Assembly: GCF_002019605.1 (NCBI RefSeq)
Contig: NZ_KV917368.1
Span: forward strand, 2,261,574 to 2,325,573
Origin: Alkalihalobacterium alkalinitrilicum
Lineage (GTDB): Bacteria; Bacillota; Bacilli; Bacillales; Bacillaceae_F
Length of the DNA stretch: 64,000 nucleotides
Reading direction: 5' to 3'
The notes below the pieces were generated by a model. The model was given only the letters and a program-made list of their open reading frames with translations. It was not told the origin of the DNA and made no database searches. The first letter of the stretch is position 1. Each line of letters begins with the position of its first letter. This document shows, in pieces, positions 28,309 through 38,300 of this stretch. A program made the translations under genes and the position numbers.

Positions 28309-28818
28309 TTAGTGGACTTTAAAATGCTGCATATACTCTCTCCCTTTTTTATTTACATAAACTTCATTGTCATCAACATGGACTAGCCCTACATAACATT
28401 CAATCCAACCGTTCATACCAAACTTTAAGAATTTAAGTTTTCTTAATTTCTTCACCTCCTTAATTACATCTTTTTCTAGAGGCTTGTTCGTTAAAATAAC
28501 ACCTAGAAGAATGGAAGACATATGTTCACTATGAGAAGGAACATATGAAGCGCTATTTCTTAACAACTCTGTTGCAAACGTTTGGACATCTCCTTTCGTT
28601 ACTTTCGTTTCTTTTTCCCATACAAATACGTACTGCTGATTATCGACGCCCCAAATAGGAATGGACTTTGTCATAAAATACTTTTCATCACGTCTTTTGT
28701 ATTCTGCATAAAAAGAAAGTGGAATTGAACCGAGTTCTTTACTTGTAAATACATTAAAATGACGACTATACTTTCCTATTAAACGATCTAAATAACTTTT
28801 TGAGATAATTACACTCAA
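28309..28818 (-). CDS. Hypothetical protein upstream of cstA
   Basis: 169 residues, soluble, rich in Lys and aromatic residues (FNVFTSKELGSIPLSFYAEYKRRDEKYF as the N-terminal third). The family is not recognised. Start 28818 is 12 bases from the upstream CC/Se-motif gene, and the stop is 16 bases before cstA, so the three probably form an operon. AGGAGG lies before the ATG. Nothing suggests transfer or decay. Confidence 0.7.
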   Translation of the reverse strand: MSVIISKSYLDRLIGKYSRHFNVFTSKELGSIPLSFYAEYKRRDEKYFMTKSIPIWGVDNQQYVFVWEKETKVTKGDVQTFATELLRNSASYVPSHSEHMSSILLGVILTNKPLEKDVIKEVKKLRKLKFLKFGMNGWIECYVGLVHVDDNEVYVNKKGREYMQHFKVH

Positions 28819-28829
28819 TTACTTCCCTC

Positions 28830-29138
28830 CTAAAACCGCCTTAAACCTGTAGCTGTAATCCCTTTTAAAAAAGGGATATTGGAGAAACGAAAATCGATTT
28901 GATTATTTTTTAAAGTTAAGCCCTTTTCTACAAAGACTTTAATTCCTTCATAGTCATGTTTTACATAGCGCGCTTGATTCGATGGTTCTTTTAAATAAAC
29001 TTGCAATTCCTGAGTATTTCCTACACAGCAACTGATGGCGCTTTCAAACAACCAAACAGTTAACACATTCCCTTTTCTTCTCACCCATTCTAATGCTTTT
29101 TCACTAAAACAAAATTTTAAGTTTGTATTCCCAACAAT
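28830..29138 (-). CDS. CC/Se-motif family protein, possible ATT start
   Basis: The sequence fits the small CC/Se motif (seleno)protein family: a helix KFCFSEKALEWVRRKG, a double Cys (SCCVGN), then YEGIKVFVEKGLTLKNNQI and a basic end. With the GTG at 29084 the protein has 84 residues but loses the first helix. In the same frame the helix extends up to an ATT at 29138, preceded closely by AAGGAGGGG, with no ATG, GTG or TTG between. I therefore suggest an ATT start, with GTG at 29084 as fallback. Cys stands where some relatives use selenocysteine. Function unknown, probably redox. Confidence 0.6.
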   Translation of the reverse strand: MVGNTNLKFCFSEKALEWVRRKGNVLTVWLFESAISCCVGNTQELQVYLKEPSNQARYVKHDYEGIKVFVEKGLTLKNNQIDFRFSNIPFLKGITATGLRRF

Positions 29139-29312
29139 TACCCCTCCTTTTTATTCCTATACATATTATGAACAAGTAACAAATATTAAAGTTTTCTGAA
29201 TAATATTTTACCCAAACAAAAAAGTTAACTCCTATAGACTAGACAAAAGCGCGCTTTATTTCTGCATTTTTTACTCAATGTCTAGATCTATTGGAATTAA
29301 CCTTCTAAGGCA

Positions 29313-29822
29313 TTATTCAGTTTTCATAGAAAAAATGGCTACTTGTGTTTCGCCTGCTACAACCTGTCCTGCTGGTTCTACGTTGATCGACTTGACCTGA
29401 TCAAAATTCGTGATTACAACAGGTGTAATCGTACTCACCGCTTTTTCTTTAACTAAGTCGATCGAAACCTCTACTAACTTCGCTCCCTTTTCTACTTTAT
29501 CCCCTTCTTTAACAAAGACTTCAAATCCTTCACCCTTCATGTTCACCGTTTCAATGCCAATATGGATAAGTACTTCTGCTCCACCAACCGAACGAATTCC
29601 AATCGCATGTTTAGTAGGAAAAACTTGAATAACTTCCCCTTTAATAGGTGAAACCACAATTCCATCAGTCGGTTCAACAGCAAATCCATCTCCAATCATT
29701 TTTTGAGCAAATGTTGGATCTGGAACGTTTTCCATTTTTACGTATGTACCATTCATAGGAGAATATAGCACTTCTTCGCTTAGTAACTCTTTTTTTCCAA
29801 TACCAAATAATTTTTTTAACAA
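29313..29822 (-). CDS. PTS glucose-type EIIA component
   Basis: Soluble phosphocarrier of the sugar phosphotransferase system. 169 residues. The EIIA-Glc domain includes HAIGIRSVGGAEVLIHIGIET, with the active His in VLIHIGIET and the partner His in PTKHAIGI. TTG start at 29822 with GAGGTGG upstream gives MLKKLFGIGKK. The longer frame from 29849 has no ribosome site. It stands alone without IIBC, so it may serve several permeases or act as a regulator like Crr. Confidence 0.9.
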   Translation of the reverse strand: MLKKLFGIGKKELLSEEVLYSPMNGTYVKMENVPDPTFAQKMIGDGFAVEPTDGIVVSPIKGEVIQVFPTKHAIGIRSVGGAEVLIHIGIETVNMKGEGFEVFVKEGDKVEKGAKLVEVSIDLVKEKAVSTITPVVITNFDQVKSINVEPAGQVVAGETQVAIFSMKTE

Positions 29823-30114
29823 CGTTACCACCTCAACTTGTATATACAATTTTTAATATTTAGCCTAATACTTTAAGCAGTGTTTGTCAAAGGTTTAATT
29901 CCTTTCATATGTAATGTCCCCTAATTTATGAAAATCAAACTATTATGCATAGACAAAAAATTCATAATTACCTAACAAAAGTTTCATAAATCTCACAAAA
30001 TTAACTTAAATCCGAATGATTTTTCTTTAAATCAAAAAAAAGTTCGTTAAATATGATAAATAATCTTACATTCCAAAAATGAATATGCTATAATCACTTC
30101 ATCAACTGATGAAA

Positions 30115-30264
30115 TAATAAAATAACTCGTATAATTGTGGGGATATGGCCCAAAAGTTTCTACCGAATTGCCGTTAACGATTCGACTACGAGTGAACATA
30201 TGACATCGAAGCGTAACTACAAATAGTTGTTACTTTTTAATAGATACGCTTTTAGTTCGGATTT
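30115..30264 (+). promoter_or_regulatory. Guanine-class purine riboswitch
   Basis: Aptamer at about 30123-30195: P1 strands ACTCGTA and TACGAGT enclose the conserved core GGGGATATGGCCC, AAGTTTCTACC and the P3 stem with its loop. The base-reading position in CGACTACGAG is C, so it reads guanine, hypoxanthine or xanthine rather than adenine. A terminator follows at 30265-30317, giving OFF control of xpt and the permease when purines are plentiful. Confidence 0.92.
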
Positions 30265-30944
<680 letters not shown>

Positions 30945-30962
30945 GTCAGGGGAGAGAAATTT

Positions 30963-32480
30963 ATGTCTACTAAATCAGTCAACTATCCTTGGTATAAAAA
31001 AGAAGATACAGATGCTTTTTTTTCACTGTTTCAAAACAATTTAGCAAACTTTGTACTAATTACAATTACTTTACTTGCGGCTGGTTTTCCAGCTAGTATC
31101 GTCTTTGGAAAAATCATTCCAGGTGCTGCTGTAGCTGTCATTGTCGGTAACTTATACTATGCTTTTTCTGCAAATCGTTTAGCCCAAAAAGAAGGACGGA
31201 CCGACGTTACTGCATTGTCTTATGGAATTAGTACACCTGTTATGGCCGTATTCTTATTCGGTATCATGCTTCCAGCCAATGCCATTACAGGTAATCCAGA
31301 ACTAGCTTGGAAAATTGCGTTAGCAGCTGCATTTCTTAGTGGATTACTTGAAGTATTACTAAGTTTTTCAGGAAATTGGATTCGTAATCATATTCCACGC
31401 CCAGCTATGCTAGGTGCACTTGCTGGTGTTGCCTTAACATTTATTGCAGGTGAAATGTTATTTAGAACGTTTGAAATGCCAGTTGTAGGTCTTGTTGTTT
31501 TAGCTATTATTCTTGTAGGGATTATTGGAAAACTAGCGATGCCTTTTAATATTCCTTCATCACTATTTGCAATTATCATCGGAACGGTTTTAGCTTTTAC
31601 AATCGGTTATTCTGACACAAGTAAAATTAGTGAAGGGTTATCTAATATCGGAGTTTATCCTATTTTACCAACATTAGCACCGTTTGAAGGTATCGGATTA
31701 TTATTCACAACTTTTATTGGACTTCTTGCCGTTATTTTACCGATTACCATTTATAATGCAATTGAAACAATGAACAATGTCGATGCCATGGCTGCTGCTG
31801 GTGACAGTTATGATATCCGTGAATGTCAAGCTGTCGATGGTGCTGGTACAATGATTGGAGCCATCTTTGGTGGGCCGTTTCCAACGACCGTTTATATCGC
31901 GACAGTAGGTTCGAAGTGGATGGGTGCTGGCCGTGGTTATAGTATTTTAAATGCTGTCGTGTTCTTCTTTGCTGCATTATTCGGGTTAATCGCTGCGATT
32001 TCTGCTATTATTCCAGTATCAGCAATTGCTCCTATTCTCGTATTTGTCGGTATGTCCATGGTAGCAACAGCTTATCAAACAAATGCTTCAAAATATTATC
32101 CAGCAGTTGCCGTTGCCATGTTACCTTATCTTGCAAACTACATTATGACTCGTTTTAACAACGCAGCTGGTGAAGTGGTTGCTAACCTTTCTCAAGGGAT
32201 TGTACCACTAGGACAAGGTGCGATGTTCACTGGAATTATTTTAGGTGCGATTACTGTATTTATTATTGACCGTCACTATATTAAAGCAACGATTTTTGCT
32301 CTCGTTGCGGCATTATTCTCATTTGTAGGATTAATCCATGCACCATCGTTAACCATTAATGCCGCTCCAGACTTTACATTTGGTTATATCGCGATTGCTT
32401 TATTCTTTGTTTACTGTCATTTTAAAGCTTCGAAATCAACGATTGAAACTAAAACTGAAAGTGAAAAACGAGCAGCTTAA
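30963..32480 (+). CDS. NCS2-family purine permease
   Basis: 505 residues, about 12-14 membrane helices, N-terminus YPWYKKEDTDAFFSLFQNNLANF. It holds the place of pbuX behind xpt but does not look like the PbuX or PbuG sequences I know. It fits a separate NCS2/SLC23-like branch with the motif FGGPFPTTVYIATVGSKWMG. Import of xanthine or another purine is inferred from the shared riboswitch. Its own terminator follows. Confidence 0.85.
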   Translation: MSTKSVNYPWYKKEDTDAFFSLFQNNLANFVLITITLLAAGFPASIVFGKIIPGAAVAVIVGNLYYAFSANRLAQKEGRTDVTALSYGISTPVMAVFLFGIMLPANAITGNPELAWKIALAAAFLSGLLEVLLSFSGNWIRNHIPRPAMLGALAGVALTFIAGEMLFRTFEMPVVGLVVLAIILVGIIGKLAMPFNIPSSLFAIIIGTVLAFTIGYSDTSKISEGLSNIGVYPILPTLAPFEGIGLLFTTFIGLLAVILPITIYNAIETMNNVDAMAAAGDSYDIRECQAVDGAGTMIGAIFGGPFPTTVYIATVGSKWMGAGRGYSILNAVVFFFAALFGLIAAISAIIPVSAIAPILVFVGMSMVATAYQTNASKYYPAVAVAMLPYLANYIMTRFNNAAGEVVANLSQGIVPLGQGAMFTGIILGAITVFIIDRHYIKATIFALVAALFSFVGLIHAPSLTINAAPDFTFGYIAIALFFVYCHFKASKSTIETKTESEKRAA

Positions 32481-32489
32481 TAGAATTAT

Positions 32490-32523
32490 AAAGAAGAGAT
32501 AGGACAACTCCTATCTCTTCTTT
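32490..32523 (+). terminator. Terminator after the xpt operon
   Basis: Stem AAAGAAGAGATAGG / CCTATCTCTTCTTT, 10 bases after the permease stop. Confidence 0.85.
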
Positions 32524-32583
32524 ATATATTAAATGTAAGAAAACATTACCTTTCGCTATCTTGCGGTATAACATATTCCTCAT

Positions 32584-33972
32584 CTATTCTTTACCATTGT
32601 TCTTGTTTATTACTACAGATTTTTTTAAAAAATAAAAGCTAATTAATGCTAAACATGAAATAATAACTAAAAAGAAATAGCTAATACCAAATGCTTGAAT
32701 GCCATGATTCCAAAACGGGATATACATACTAGTAAAGAACTCCGATTCTAATAGCTTTCCAGAAACAGAAACACCAAACGCTCCACCTATGAATTGACAG
32801 AGTTGCAAAATTCCTATACTCGAGGCAAATTCTTCACTACTTAAGTAATTTGATAAATAGTTTGGTAAGCTCATAGTAATAGAAGAAAAACCAATACTCG
32901 AAACAAGATAAAAAAAGATTACGGTTATAGAAGTAATATGACTAAATAAGGTAAATAAACTTGTTGCAACAAGTATACAACTAATTCCGAACCCGATAAT
33001 AACCATTGAGCCAACTCGATCCATCCACCTTCCAATAAAAATGGAAAGGATAGCAGATAACATTGCACCAGGGAAAATAATCAGCCCTATCATAGCACTT
33101 GAGCTATTAAAAACTTTTGCTAAAAGTAATGGACTTAAAAACAAAAGAGAAAAATTAGTAAAGAAAATGCAAAATCCGATAAGAATAATAAAAATGTACA
33201 CTTTATTTGATAATAAATTTGGTGGAATGATTGGATTTTTAACCCTTTTTATATGTAACCAAAATAAGAAAAAACATAATATACCAAGAAGTACAATTGA
33301 ATAACTTGTCGTTACAAAAATGAGTAATGATACAACCCCTATTAATAAATAAAGGATACCTAAAAAATCAATGGACTTTGTTTCTGATGGGTCTTTCGGT
33401 AGATAATATAAATAAAGGGGAACAGTCAACACCCCTATTAAACTAATAACAAACAAAAAAGACCAACCTAAATATTGTGTAATAAATCCTCCTACGAGTG
33501 GACCTAAGCCAAAACCTAATGTCGAAGCCGCAGATACTACGCCCATGCCCCTACCTCGTCGTTGAATGGGAATATACCGTGAAATAATGACAATCCCTAA
33601 AGCTGAAACACAACAAGCACCAGAAGCTTGGATCACTCTTGCAAACAATAATACTGCATAATTTGCTGATAATATACCCACAATAGAACCTATCCCAAAC
33701 AAGATGAGGCCTACTGTGAGAAGTGAGGATATTGATTTCATTTGTGAAAGTTTACTATACAAAACCGTTCCGACAGCAAATACAACCGAATAACTTGTTA
33801 CGATCCAAGACGCCGTTGTTGGAGTTAAAGAAAAATGAAAAATGATTTCAGGTATGGCTACATTAAACATCGTTGTATTCATGACAACAATTAGGATGTT
33901 TATAAATAATCCTACATAAATGAACTTCTCACTTTTCAAATTTAAAGTTGATTTATTTTGAACGAGCTCCAT
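32584..33972 (-). CDS. MFS transporter, DHA2/14-TMS drug-pump type
   Basis: 462 residues with about 14 membrane helices. The N-terminal half shows the DHA2 pattern (MNTTMFNVAIPEI, ASWIVTSYSV) and motif C-like VVSAASTLGFGLGPLVGGFI, as in Tet(K)/Tet(L)-type antiporters. Substrate cannot be told from sequence; drug or monovalent cation/H+ exchange is usual in this group. Single gene. A hairpin (GGTGTACGATAC / GTATCATACACC, 34064-34091) lies upstream of its start. Confidence 0.82.
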   Translation of the reverse strand: MELVQNKSTLNLKSEKFIYVGLFINILIVVMNTTMFNVAIPEIIFHFSLTPTTASWIVTSYSVVFAVGTVLYSKLSQMKSISSLLTVGLILFGIGSIVGILSANYAVLLFARVIQASGACCVSALGIVIISRYIPIQRRGRGMGVVSAASTLGFGLGPLVGGFITQYLGWSFLFVISLIGVLTVPLYLYYLPKDPSETKSIDFLGILYLLIGVVSLLIFVTTSYSIVLLGILCFFLFWLHIKRVKNPIIPPNLLSNKVYIFIILIGFCIFFTNFSLLFLSPLLLAKVFNSSSAMIGLIIFPGAMLSAILSIFIGRWMDRVGSMVIIGFGISCILVATSLFTLFSHITSITVIFFYLVSSIGFSSITMSLPNYLSNYLSSEEFASSIGILQLCQFIGGAFGVSVSGKLLESEFFTSMYIPFWNHGIQAFGISYFFLVIISCLALISFYFLKKSVVINKNNGKE

Positions 33973-34063
33973 TTCACACCTCTTTTCACAAACGCCCCTT
34001 TAATTGTCTTAATATATATTATTATCAGAAAACTAAACATAACTCAATAAAATAATAAAAGTG

Positions 34064-34091
34064 GTGTACGATACCTTTTGTATCATACACC
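34064..34091. other. Hairpin upstream of the MFS gene
   Basis: Imperfect inverted repeat GGTGTACGATAC-TTTT-GTATCATACACC, about 90 bases before the MFS start. It may be a regulator site for the pump, or a plus-strand terminator (TTATTTT follows). Nothing else is evident in 33973-34205. Confidence 0.35.
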
Positions 34092-34205
34092 TTATTTTAA
34101 TACTTATATTAGGGTAAAAATTTTTTTATATGTATTAAGCACAAGACTCTATTATGTTTCTGTTAATTTTAATGAATTAAATCTATCCTTTAAGGTATGC
34201 AAAAA

Positions 34206-34236
34206 TAAAAGCTGCGAATACCACTCGCAGCTTTTA
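34206..34236 (-). terminator. Terminator after the YdbC-like gene
   Basis: Stem TAAAAGCTGCGA / TCGCAGCTTTTA with A/T-rich flanks, 8 bases from the stop. Confidence 0.8.
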
Positions 34237-34243
34237 TTTTATT

Positions 34244-34465
34244 TTACATTTCAAGCTGATTGAGTATTGTTTTCAATTCTATGATTTCTTCCTTTGATAA
34301 AGTTAAGCCTTTTCCCATCTTCTCATGGTTAGGGGCCCAGTCACGTAGATCAAACTTCGCTTCACGTCCATTCCAACTGACTAAATTCAGTTCTTTCTTC
34401 CACCCTTTTGCATTTTCAGATAAAATGCCCAGAGTTTCTTCAATTTCAAATTTAATTTCTGCCAT
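34244..34465 (-). CDS. PC4/YdbC-family ssDNA-binding protein
   Basis: 73 residues, MAEIKFEIEETLGILSENAKGW. The middle WNGREAKFDLRDW and the end GLTLSKEEIIELKTIL are the beta-sheet and helix of the PC4-like YdbC family, which binds single-stranded DNA as a dimer. Start at 34465 is backed by GGAGGA; ten residues upstream are not needed. Single gene with its own terminator. Confidence 0.85.
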   Translation of the reverse strand: MAEIKFEIEETLGILSENAKGWKKELNLVSWNGREAKFDLRDWAPNHEKMGKGLTLSKEEIIELKTILNQLEM

Positions 34466-34619
34466 AAAAATTCCTCCAGTATTATTATTTTTCATTTTTC
34501 TAGTATGTCAGTCAGGTTCTTTAGTCATACCACTTTCTACTAATCAATACTACTTTACTTTAACTCAATTCATTTGTAATTGTCATTTGATATTAAAAGA
34601 GGTTAGAAGCATACTTTTA

Positions 34620-34765
34620 GAAGAAATCATTAGAAGGAGACTAGTCTCATGAGGACATCTGCAAATAGGGGAGCGAACTCGTTCTTGCAAGCTGGAACAT
34701 CGGGGAATCAGATAGAGTTTCAACTCCACCTACGCTACGCTAAGAGGTGGGTCTTTACCCTAAGA
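34620..34765. other. Possible insertion-element remnant
   Basis: The gene-free stretch 34466-34990 holds a G-rich block (about 34665-34700) unlike its AT-rich surroundings, and then a hairpin CCACCT / AGGTGG (34729-34749) with a purine-rich end. It resembles the right end of IS200/IS605-group elements, but no transposase frame is present. The rest of the gap has only AT-rich sequence. Confidence 0.25.
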
Positions 34766-34990
34766 ACTTAACCAGGATAAAAATACACATTTCTTATTCA
34801 GAATTAAGGACATCACATTGGTATAATTTAAGTTTGTCACCTCCCAATTAATAATATATACTAAGTAACTTGTAAATTGTTTTAAAGAATTATTAATTTT
34901 TTGTTGATACTATTGGTCTATTAGAATTCCTTTTATTTTGTACTATAATGTCACTATGTGTATTTTTATATAGGAAGGTTGGAAAACAAC

Positions 34991-36190
34991 ATGTTCTGTC
35001 ACTCGTGTGGGAATAAGCGCTTAGACAACGAACGATATTGTCAAAAATGTGGAACAGGATTTATAGACAGTAAAGAAGGAATCAATTCGACTGTTGAACA
35101 ACAGTCAGAATCATCCACTACCCTACCTAAAAACCAACAGAGCAAATGGAAATCGTTGAAACTTTGGCTTTTTCCATTACTAAGCACCTTGATCATTTTG
35201 ATCGGACTACTTTTTTATTCTTATTATGAAATTTCTTTAAACCAAAGGGTTCATGCGTTAAATAGTCAAATCGAATTTAGTATTTCAATTGGTGATTATC
35301 AGAAAGCTGAGCAACAAATTAACGAAGCTCTTCAATTACGAGACATCGTTACATTACAACAAATTAATGATGTTATTGAAAAAGCACTCTTCTATGAACA
35401 GGAATTAGTTGAAATTGAAGAGTTAATACAAAGAAATGCTGTCGAGAAAGCCTCATATCAAATTGAAACATTAAAAAAACATCTAAACGAAACCAATTAC
35501 CTTTCTTTATTACAACCAATCGAGCACAAATTGGAAAAAGCTGAGATTACAATAACAGTTGCCGGAATTAAAATGGAACTAAATGAATTGGACACTGTTG
35601 AAGAATTAGCACAAAACCTATCAAGCATCTCTTCATTAAGTGACGAAGAAGCTTCAAAAGTAAAGGAACAAATAACTAATAAAATTGTCCAACTATCTTA
35701 TGAAAAAGCAGAAAAACATTTGCATAAGCATGAGTTTTCCAATGCTATTTATGCTTTAGAAATTGGCCTTCAATATGCAATAAATGATGAAAAATTACTT
35801 TCATTTATTGAGAGAGTAAATAATGAAAAGCTAGCTTTTGAAAAAGCAGAAAAAAATCGACTTGAAGAAGCAATGGTTGCAGCAGCAAAAGAAGATTTAA
35901 GAAATCGTACTGAAGCCGTAGAAATTACTTCTATTCATATTGAGATGGACGAATACGGAGATGTTTATTTATATGGAGATGTCGTGAATAATGGGACAAC
36001 AACTATTTATTCAATCGACATTCATTATTCTACTTTTGATAAATCGGAAGAAAAAGTTGGGAACGCCGTAACTTCTGTCTATCCATATGATTTATCACCT
36101 GGAGAAATTGGACGATTCAGTCACTCCTATTATGGTGTATTTGAAGATTTAAACGTTAAAGTTGACAATATTACTTGGCAAATTGAATAA
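34991..36190 (+). CDS. Zinc-ribbon membrane protein with FxLYD-type domain
   Basis: 399 residues. N-terminal zinc ribbon (MFCHSCGNKRLDNERYCQKCG; two CxxC pairs), one membrane helix at about residues 63-83, a long charged coiled-coil/helical region (about 90-300), and a C-terminal beta domain like FxLYD (EYGDVYLYGDVVNNGTTTIY). Start at the ATG 34991; the in-frame ATG at 34958 would only add an upstream stretch. It is 15 bases before the HtrA-like gene, so they may act together at the membrane. Cellular role unknown. Confidence 0.78.
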   Translation: MFCHSCGNKRLDNERYCQKCGTGFIDSKEGINSTVEQQSESSTTLPKNQQSKWKSLKLWLFPLLSTLIILIGLLFYSYYEISLNQRVHALNSQIEFSISIGDYQKAEQQINEALQLRDIVTLQQINDVIEKALFYEQELVEIEELIQRNAVEKASYQIETLKKHLNETNYLSLLQPIEHKLEKAEITITVAGIKMELNELDTVEELAQNLSSISSLSDEEASKVKEQITNKIVQLSYEKAEKHLHKHEFSNAIYALEIGLQYAINDEKLLSFIERVNNEKLAFEKAEKNRLEEAMVAAAKEDLRNRTEAVEITSIHIEMDEYGDVYLYGDVVNNGTTTIYSIDIHYSTFDKSEEKVGNAVTSVYPYDLSPGEIGRFSHSYYGVFEDLNVKVDNITWQIE

Positions 36191-36205
36191 AGGACGGATT
36201 AACAA

Positions 36206-37345
36206 ATGAACAGTAAATGGTTAGTTAGCATCCTTTCGACTCTTCTTATTTGGGTGCTAGGAATTACAGCATTTTTCTTTTTATCTGATTGGGTACCTGC
36301 ACAACTCCAAATTGAATCAACATTACTTACCGAAGAAGAATCAGATCCTTCCGAAGAATATAAACAAGAAAAAAGTTTAAAAGAAATCATTCACGAAACT
36401 CAAAAATCGGTTGTGATGATTGAAGTAGAAAAAACAGGTTCTACTGGGTCTGGTTTTTTTTATAACAACAAAGGTGATGTAATTACAAACGCCCATGTTG
36501 TTGCCGGTGCGCAAGAAGTAAAAGTTAAGCTTGCAGACACAAGTGAACACATAGGAACGGTCATAGGAATTAGCACCGATATAGACGTGGCACTTGTACG
36601 TGTTACTGATTTAGAAGGTATCAAACCATTACCACTTGCAAAAGAAATTTTTGCTGAACTAGGTGATGAAGTACTCGCATTAGGAAGTCCACTCGGTTTT
36701 CAAAATACAGTAACGACTGGTATTATTAGTGGTGTTAACCGTAGCTTTGAGTTAGAAAATTATCAATATGATAATGCCTATCAAATTTCTGCACCCATTG
36801 CTAAAGGAAATAGTGGTGGTCCACTAATCTCTCTTTCCACTGGAGATGTAATTGGAATTAATTCAGCTGCAACAGATGTTGGTACAATTGGGTTTAGTAT
36901 CCCGATCTTAAATATTATCTCACTTGTCAATACATGGTCCGAAACGCCAATGAATTCACTGCCTTCACTAGAAAATTCAATCAATATAATCCACGACAGC
37001 TCATCAACAGAAAAACTCGCATTAAATCTTGTCGACTATTTTTATGAAAGTATTGATCTTCAAGATTATGTTACGGCCTACTCTCTTTTAGGGCACTCCT
37101 GGCAGTTAAATATGAACTATGAACAATTTAGGCAAGGTTATTTGAATACTCGATCTGTAAGAATTGAGGATATTTATTCCATAACAAATGAGGAAGAAGT
37201 AAAAGTTATAGCAATTATAAGTACCGAACAACAACGGGAAAAGGATAAAGAGATTACTACTCAAAAATATAAAGTAACGTACGAAGTTGGTTATGAAAAT
37301 GATCATTTAAAATTGATTAGTGGAACAGGAGAAGAAATACAATAA
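36206..37345 (+). CDS. HtrA-like membrane-anchored serine protease
   Basis: 379 residues: an N-terminal anchor helix (residues 5-27), an acidic linker, and a trypsin-like domain with catalytic His in TNAHVV, Asp in TDIDVALV and Ser in GNSGGP. After residue about 255 there is no recognisable PDZ domain, but a C-terminal domain of about 120 residues (LALNLVDYFYESIDLQDY onward) that looks like an NTF2-type or other small fold. It belongs to the degradation/quality-control proteases outside the membrane. It follows the zinc-ribbon gene closely. Confidence 0.85.
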   Translation: MNSKWLVSILSTLLIWVLGITAFFFLSDWVPAQLQIESTLLTEEESDPSEEYKQEKSLKEIIHETQKSVVMIEVEKTGSTGSGFFYNNKGDVITNAHVVAGAQEVKVKLADTSEHIGTVIGISTDIDVALVRVTDLEGIKPLPLAKEIFAELGDEVLALGSPLGFQNTVTTGIISGVNRSFELENYQYDNAYQISAPIAKGNSGGPLISLSTGDVIGINSAATDVGTIGFSIPILNIISLVNTWSETPMNSLPSLENSINIIHDSSSTEKLALNLVDYFYESIDLQDYVTAYSLLGHSWQLNMNYEQFRQGYLNTRSVRIEDIYSITNEEEVKVIAIISTEQQREKDKEITTQKYKVTYEVGYENDHLKLISGTGEEIQ

Positions 37346-37364
37346 CAACGATGGAAGCTTGCAG

Positions 37365-37395
37365 AAAAAGGAGTGTCTATTAGCACTCCTTTTAT
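37365..37395. terminator. Bidirectional terminator
   Basis: Stem AAAAAGGAGTG / CACTCCTTTTA between the protease gene and the convergent DUF1980 gene. Confidence 0.75.
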
Positions 37396-38258
37396 TATGG
37401 ATAAATATACGGTTCTTTCGGCTTTTCAATAACCTCTATTCGTGTGATTTGAATGATTGGAATTGGGGCTAATTCGCGTCCATTGGAACGAACATCTAGG
37501 ACCCCTTGCACACTCACCCAACTCCCCTCGAAAAGGTGAACTTCCTGTTCCATTTCTGCTAAAAATCCGATAACCGTGGCATCAGCTACACAATGGGTGA
37601 TTAAAAACCGGCCAATAAAAATCTGATCCTTTTTTTCCTCCTTTAACACAAATCCCTCGACTGCAATATTTCTACCACTTACCACTTCTGGGTTTTTAGT
37701 AATCGCATAGAATTTCTGTGCAAAAGACGCTTTCTCCATCACAATTAGGTCGTTCTCATGTTGTAGTAACTCTCCTTCCGTTGTATCTAACGGTAAACAA
37801 ATAGCTTCCGGAACATGGTCGGAGTGAAAATGGATATGGTCATTGTGATTAGGGTATATTTCTACCTCGCTAGGTTGCTGCATGAGAGCACCTCTATTTA
37901 ACGCAATCGAGGCATCCAATGATTTAGCAGGCAACAATACACCAGTAATAACAGGGAGGCCAATAATAGCATAAATGATTCCATTTCGAAACGTCATACG
38001 GTTTGTATAACCATCTTCATGATTACAGCCCCAAGGACCACAGTTCTCATCGTGCTCTTCTACTCTCCTACTACTCCAAATGCGCGGGACTTGTATAAAA
38101 AAGAGAAACAAGAACAATATGGAAGCGACTTGACTAAATCCAATATATTTTGGATTTATATAGTGTGAAATTTCTTCAAAATAGTGTAATTTAAATAAAA
38201 AGCCTGCAAAACTGAGTAAAATAAGAGCTCTTATCGCTTGATGAATATAAAAATACAT
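37395..38258 (-). CDS. TIGR03943/DUF1980 family protein (second copy)
   Basis: 287 residues from the ATG at 38258 (AAGGGGT upstream), or 300 from 38297, which nearly touches the permease stop. Two N-terminal helices, a Cys/His loop (ENCGPWGCNHEDG), another helix, a His-rich segment (HNDHIHFHSDH) and the family motif ITHCVADATVIGF. The His-rich part is absent from the copy at 20459. Partner of the permease gene just upstream. Probably metal transport. Confidence 0.84.
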   Translation of the reverse strand: MYFYIHQAIRALILLSFAGFLFKLHYFEEISHYINPKYIGFSQVASILFLFLFFIQVPRIWSSRRVEEHDENCGPWGCNHEDGYTNRMTFRNGIIYAIIGLPVITGVLLPAKSLDASIALNRGALMQQPSEVEIYPNHNDHIHFHSDHVPEAICLPLDTTEGELLQHENDLIVMEKASFAQKFYAITKNPEVVSGRNIAVEGFVLKEEKKDQIFIGRFLITHCVADATVIGFLAEMEQEVHLFEGSWVSVQGVLDVRSNGRELAPIPIIQITRIEVIEKPKEPYIYP

Positions 38259-38300
38259 AAGTATATCCGACCCCTTAATGTAAGTACTTTCGCTCACTAC

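Noticed and set aside
34680-34760. TnpB gene fragment
   Set aside because: None of the three frames gives a recognisable TnpB C-terminus, so it is left as a possible remnant only.
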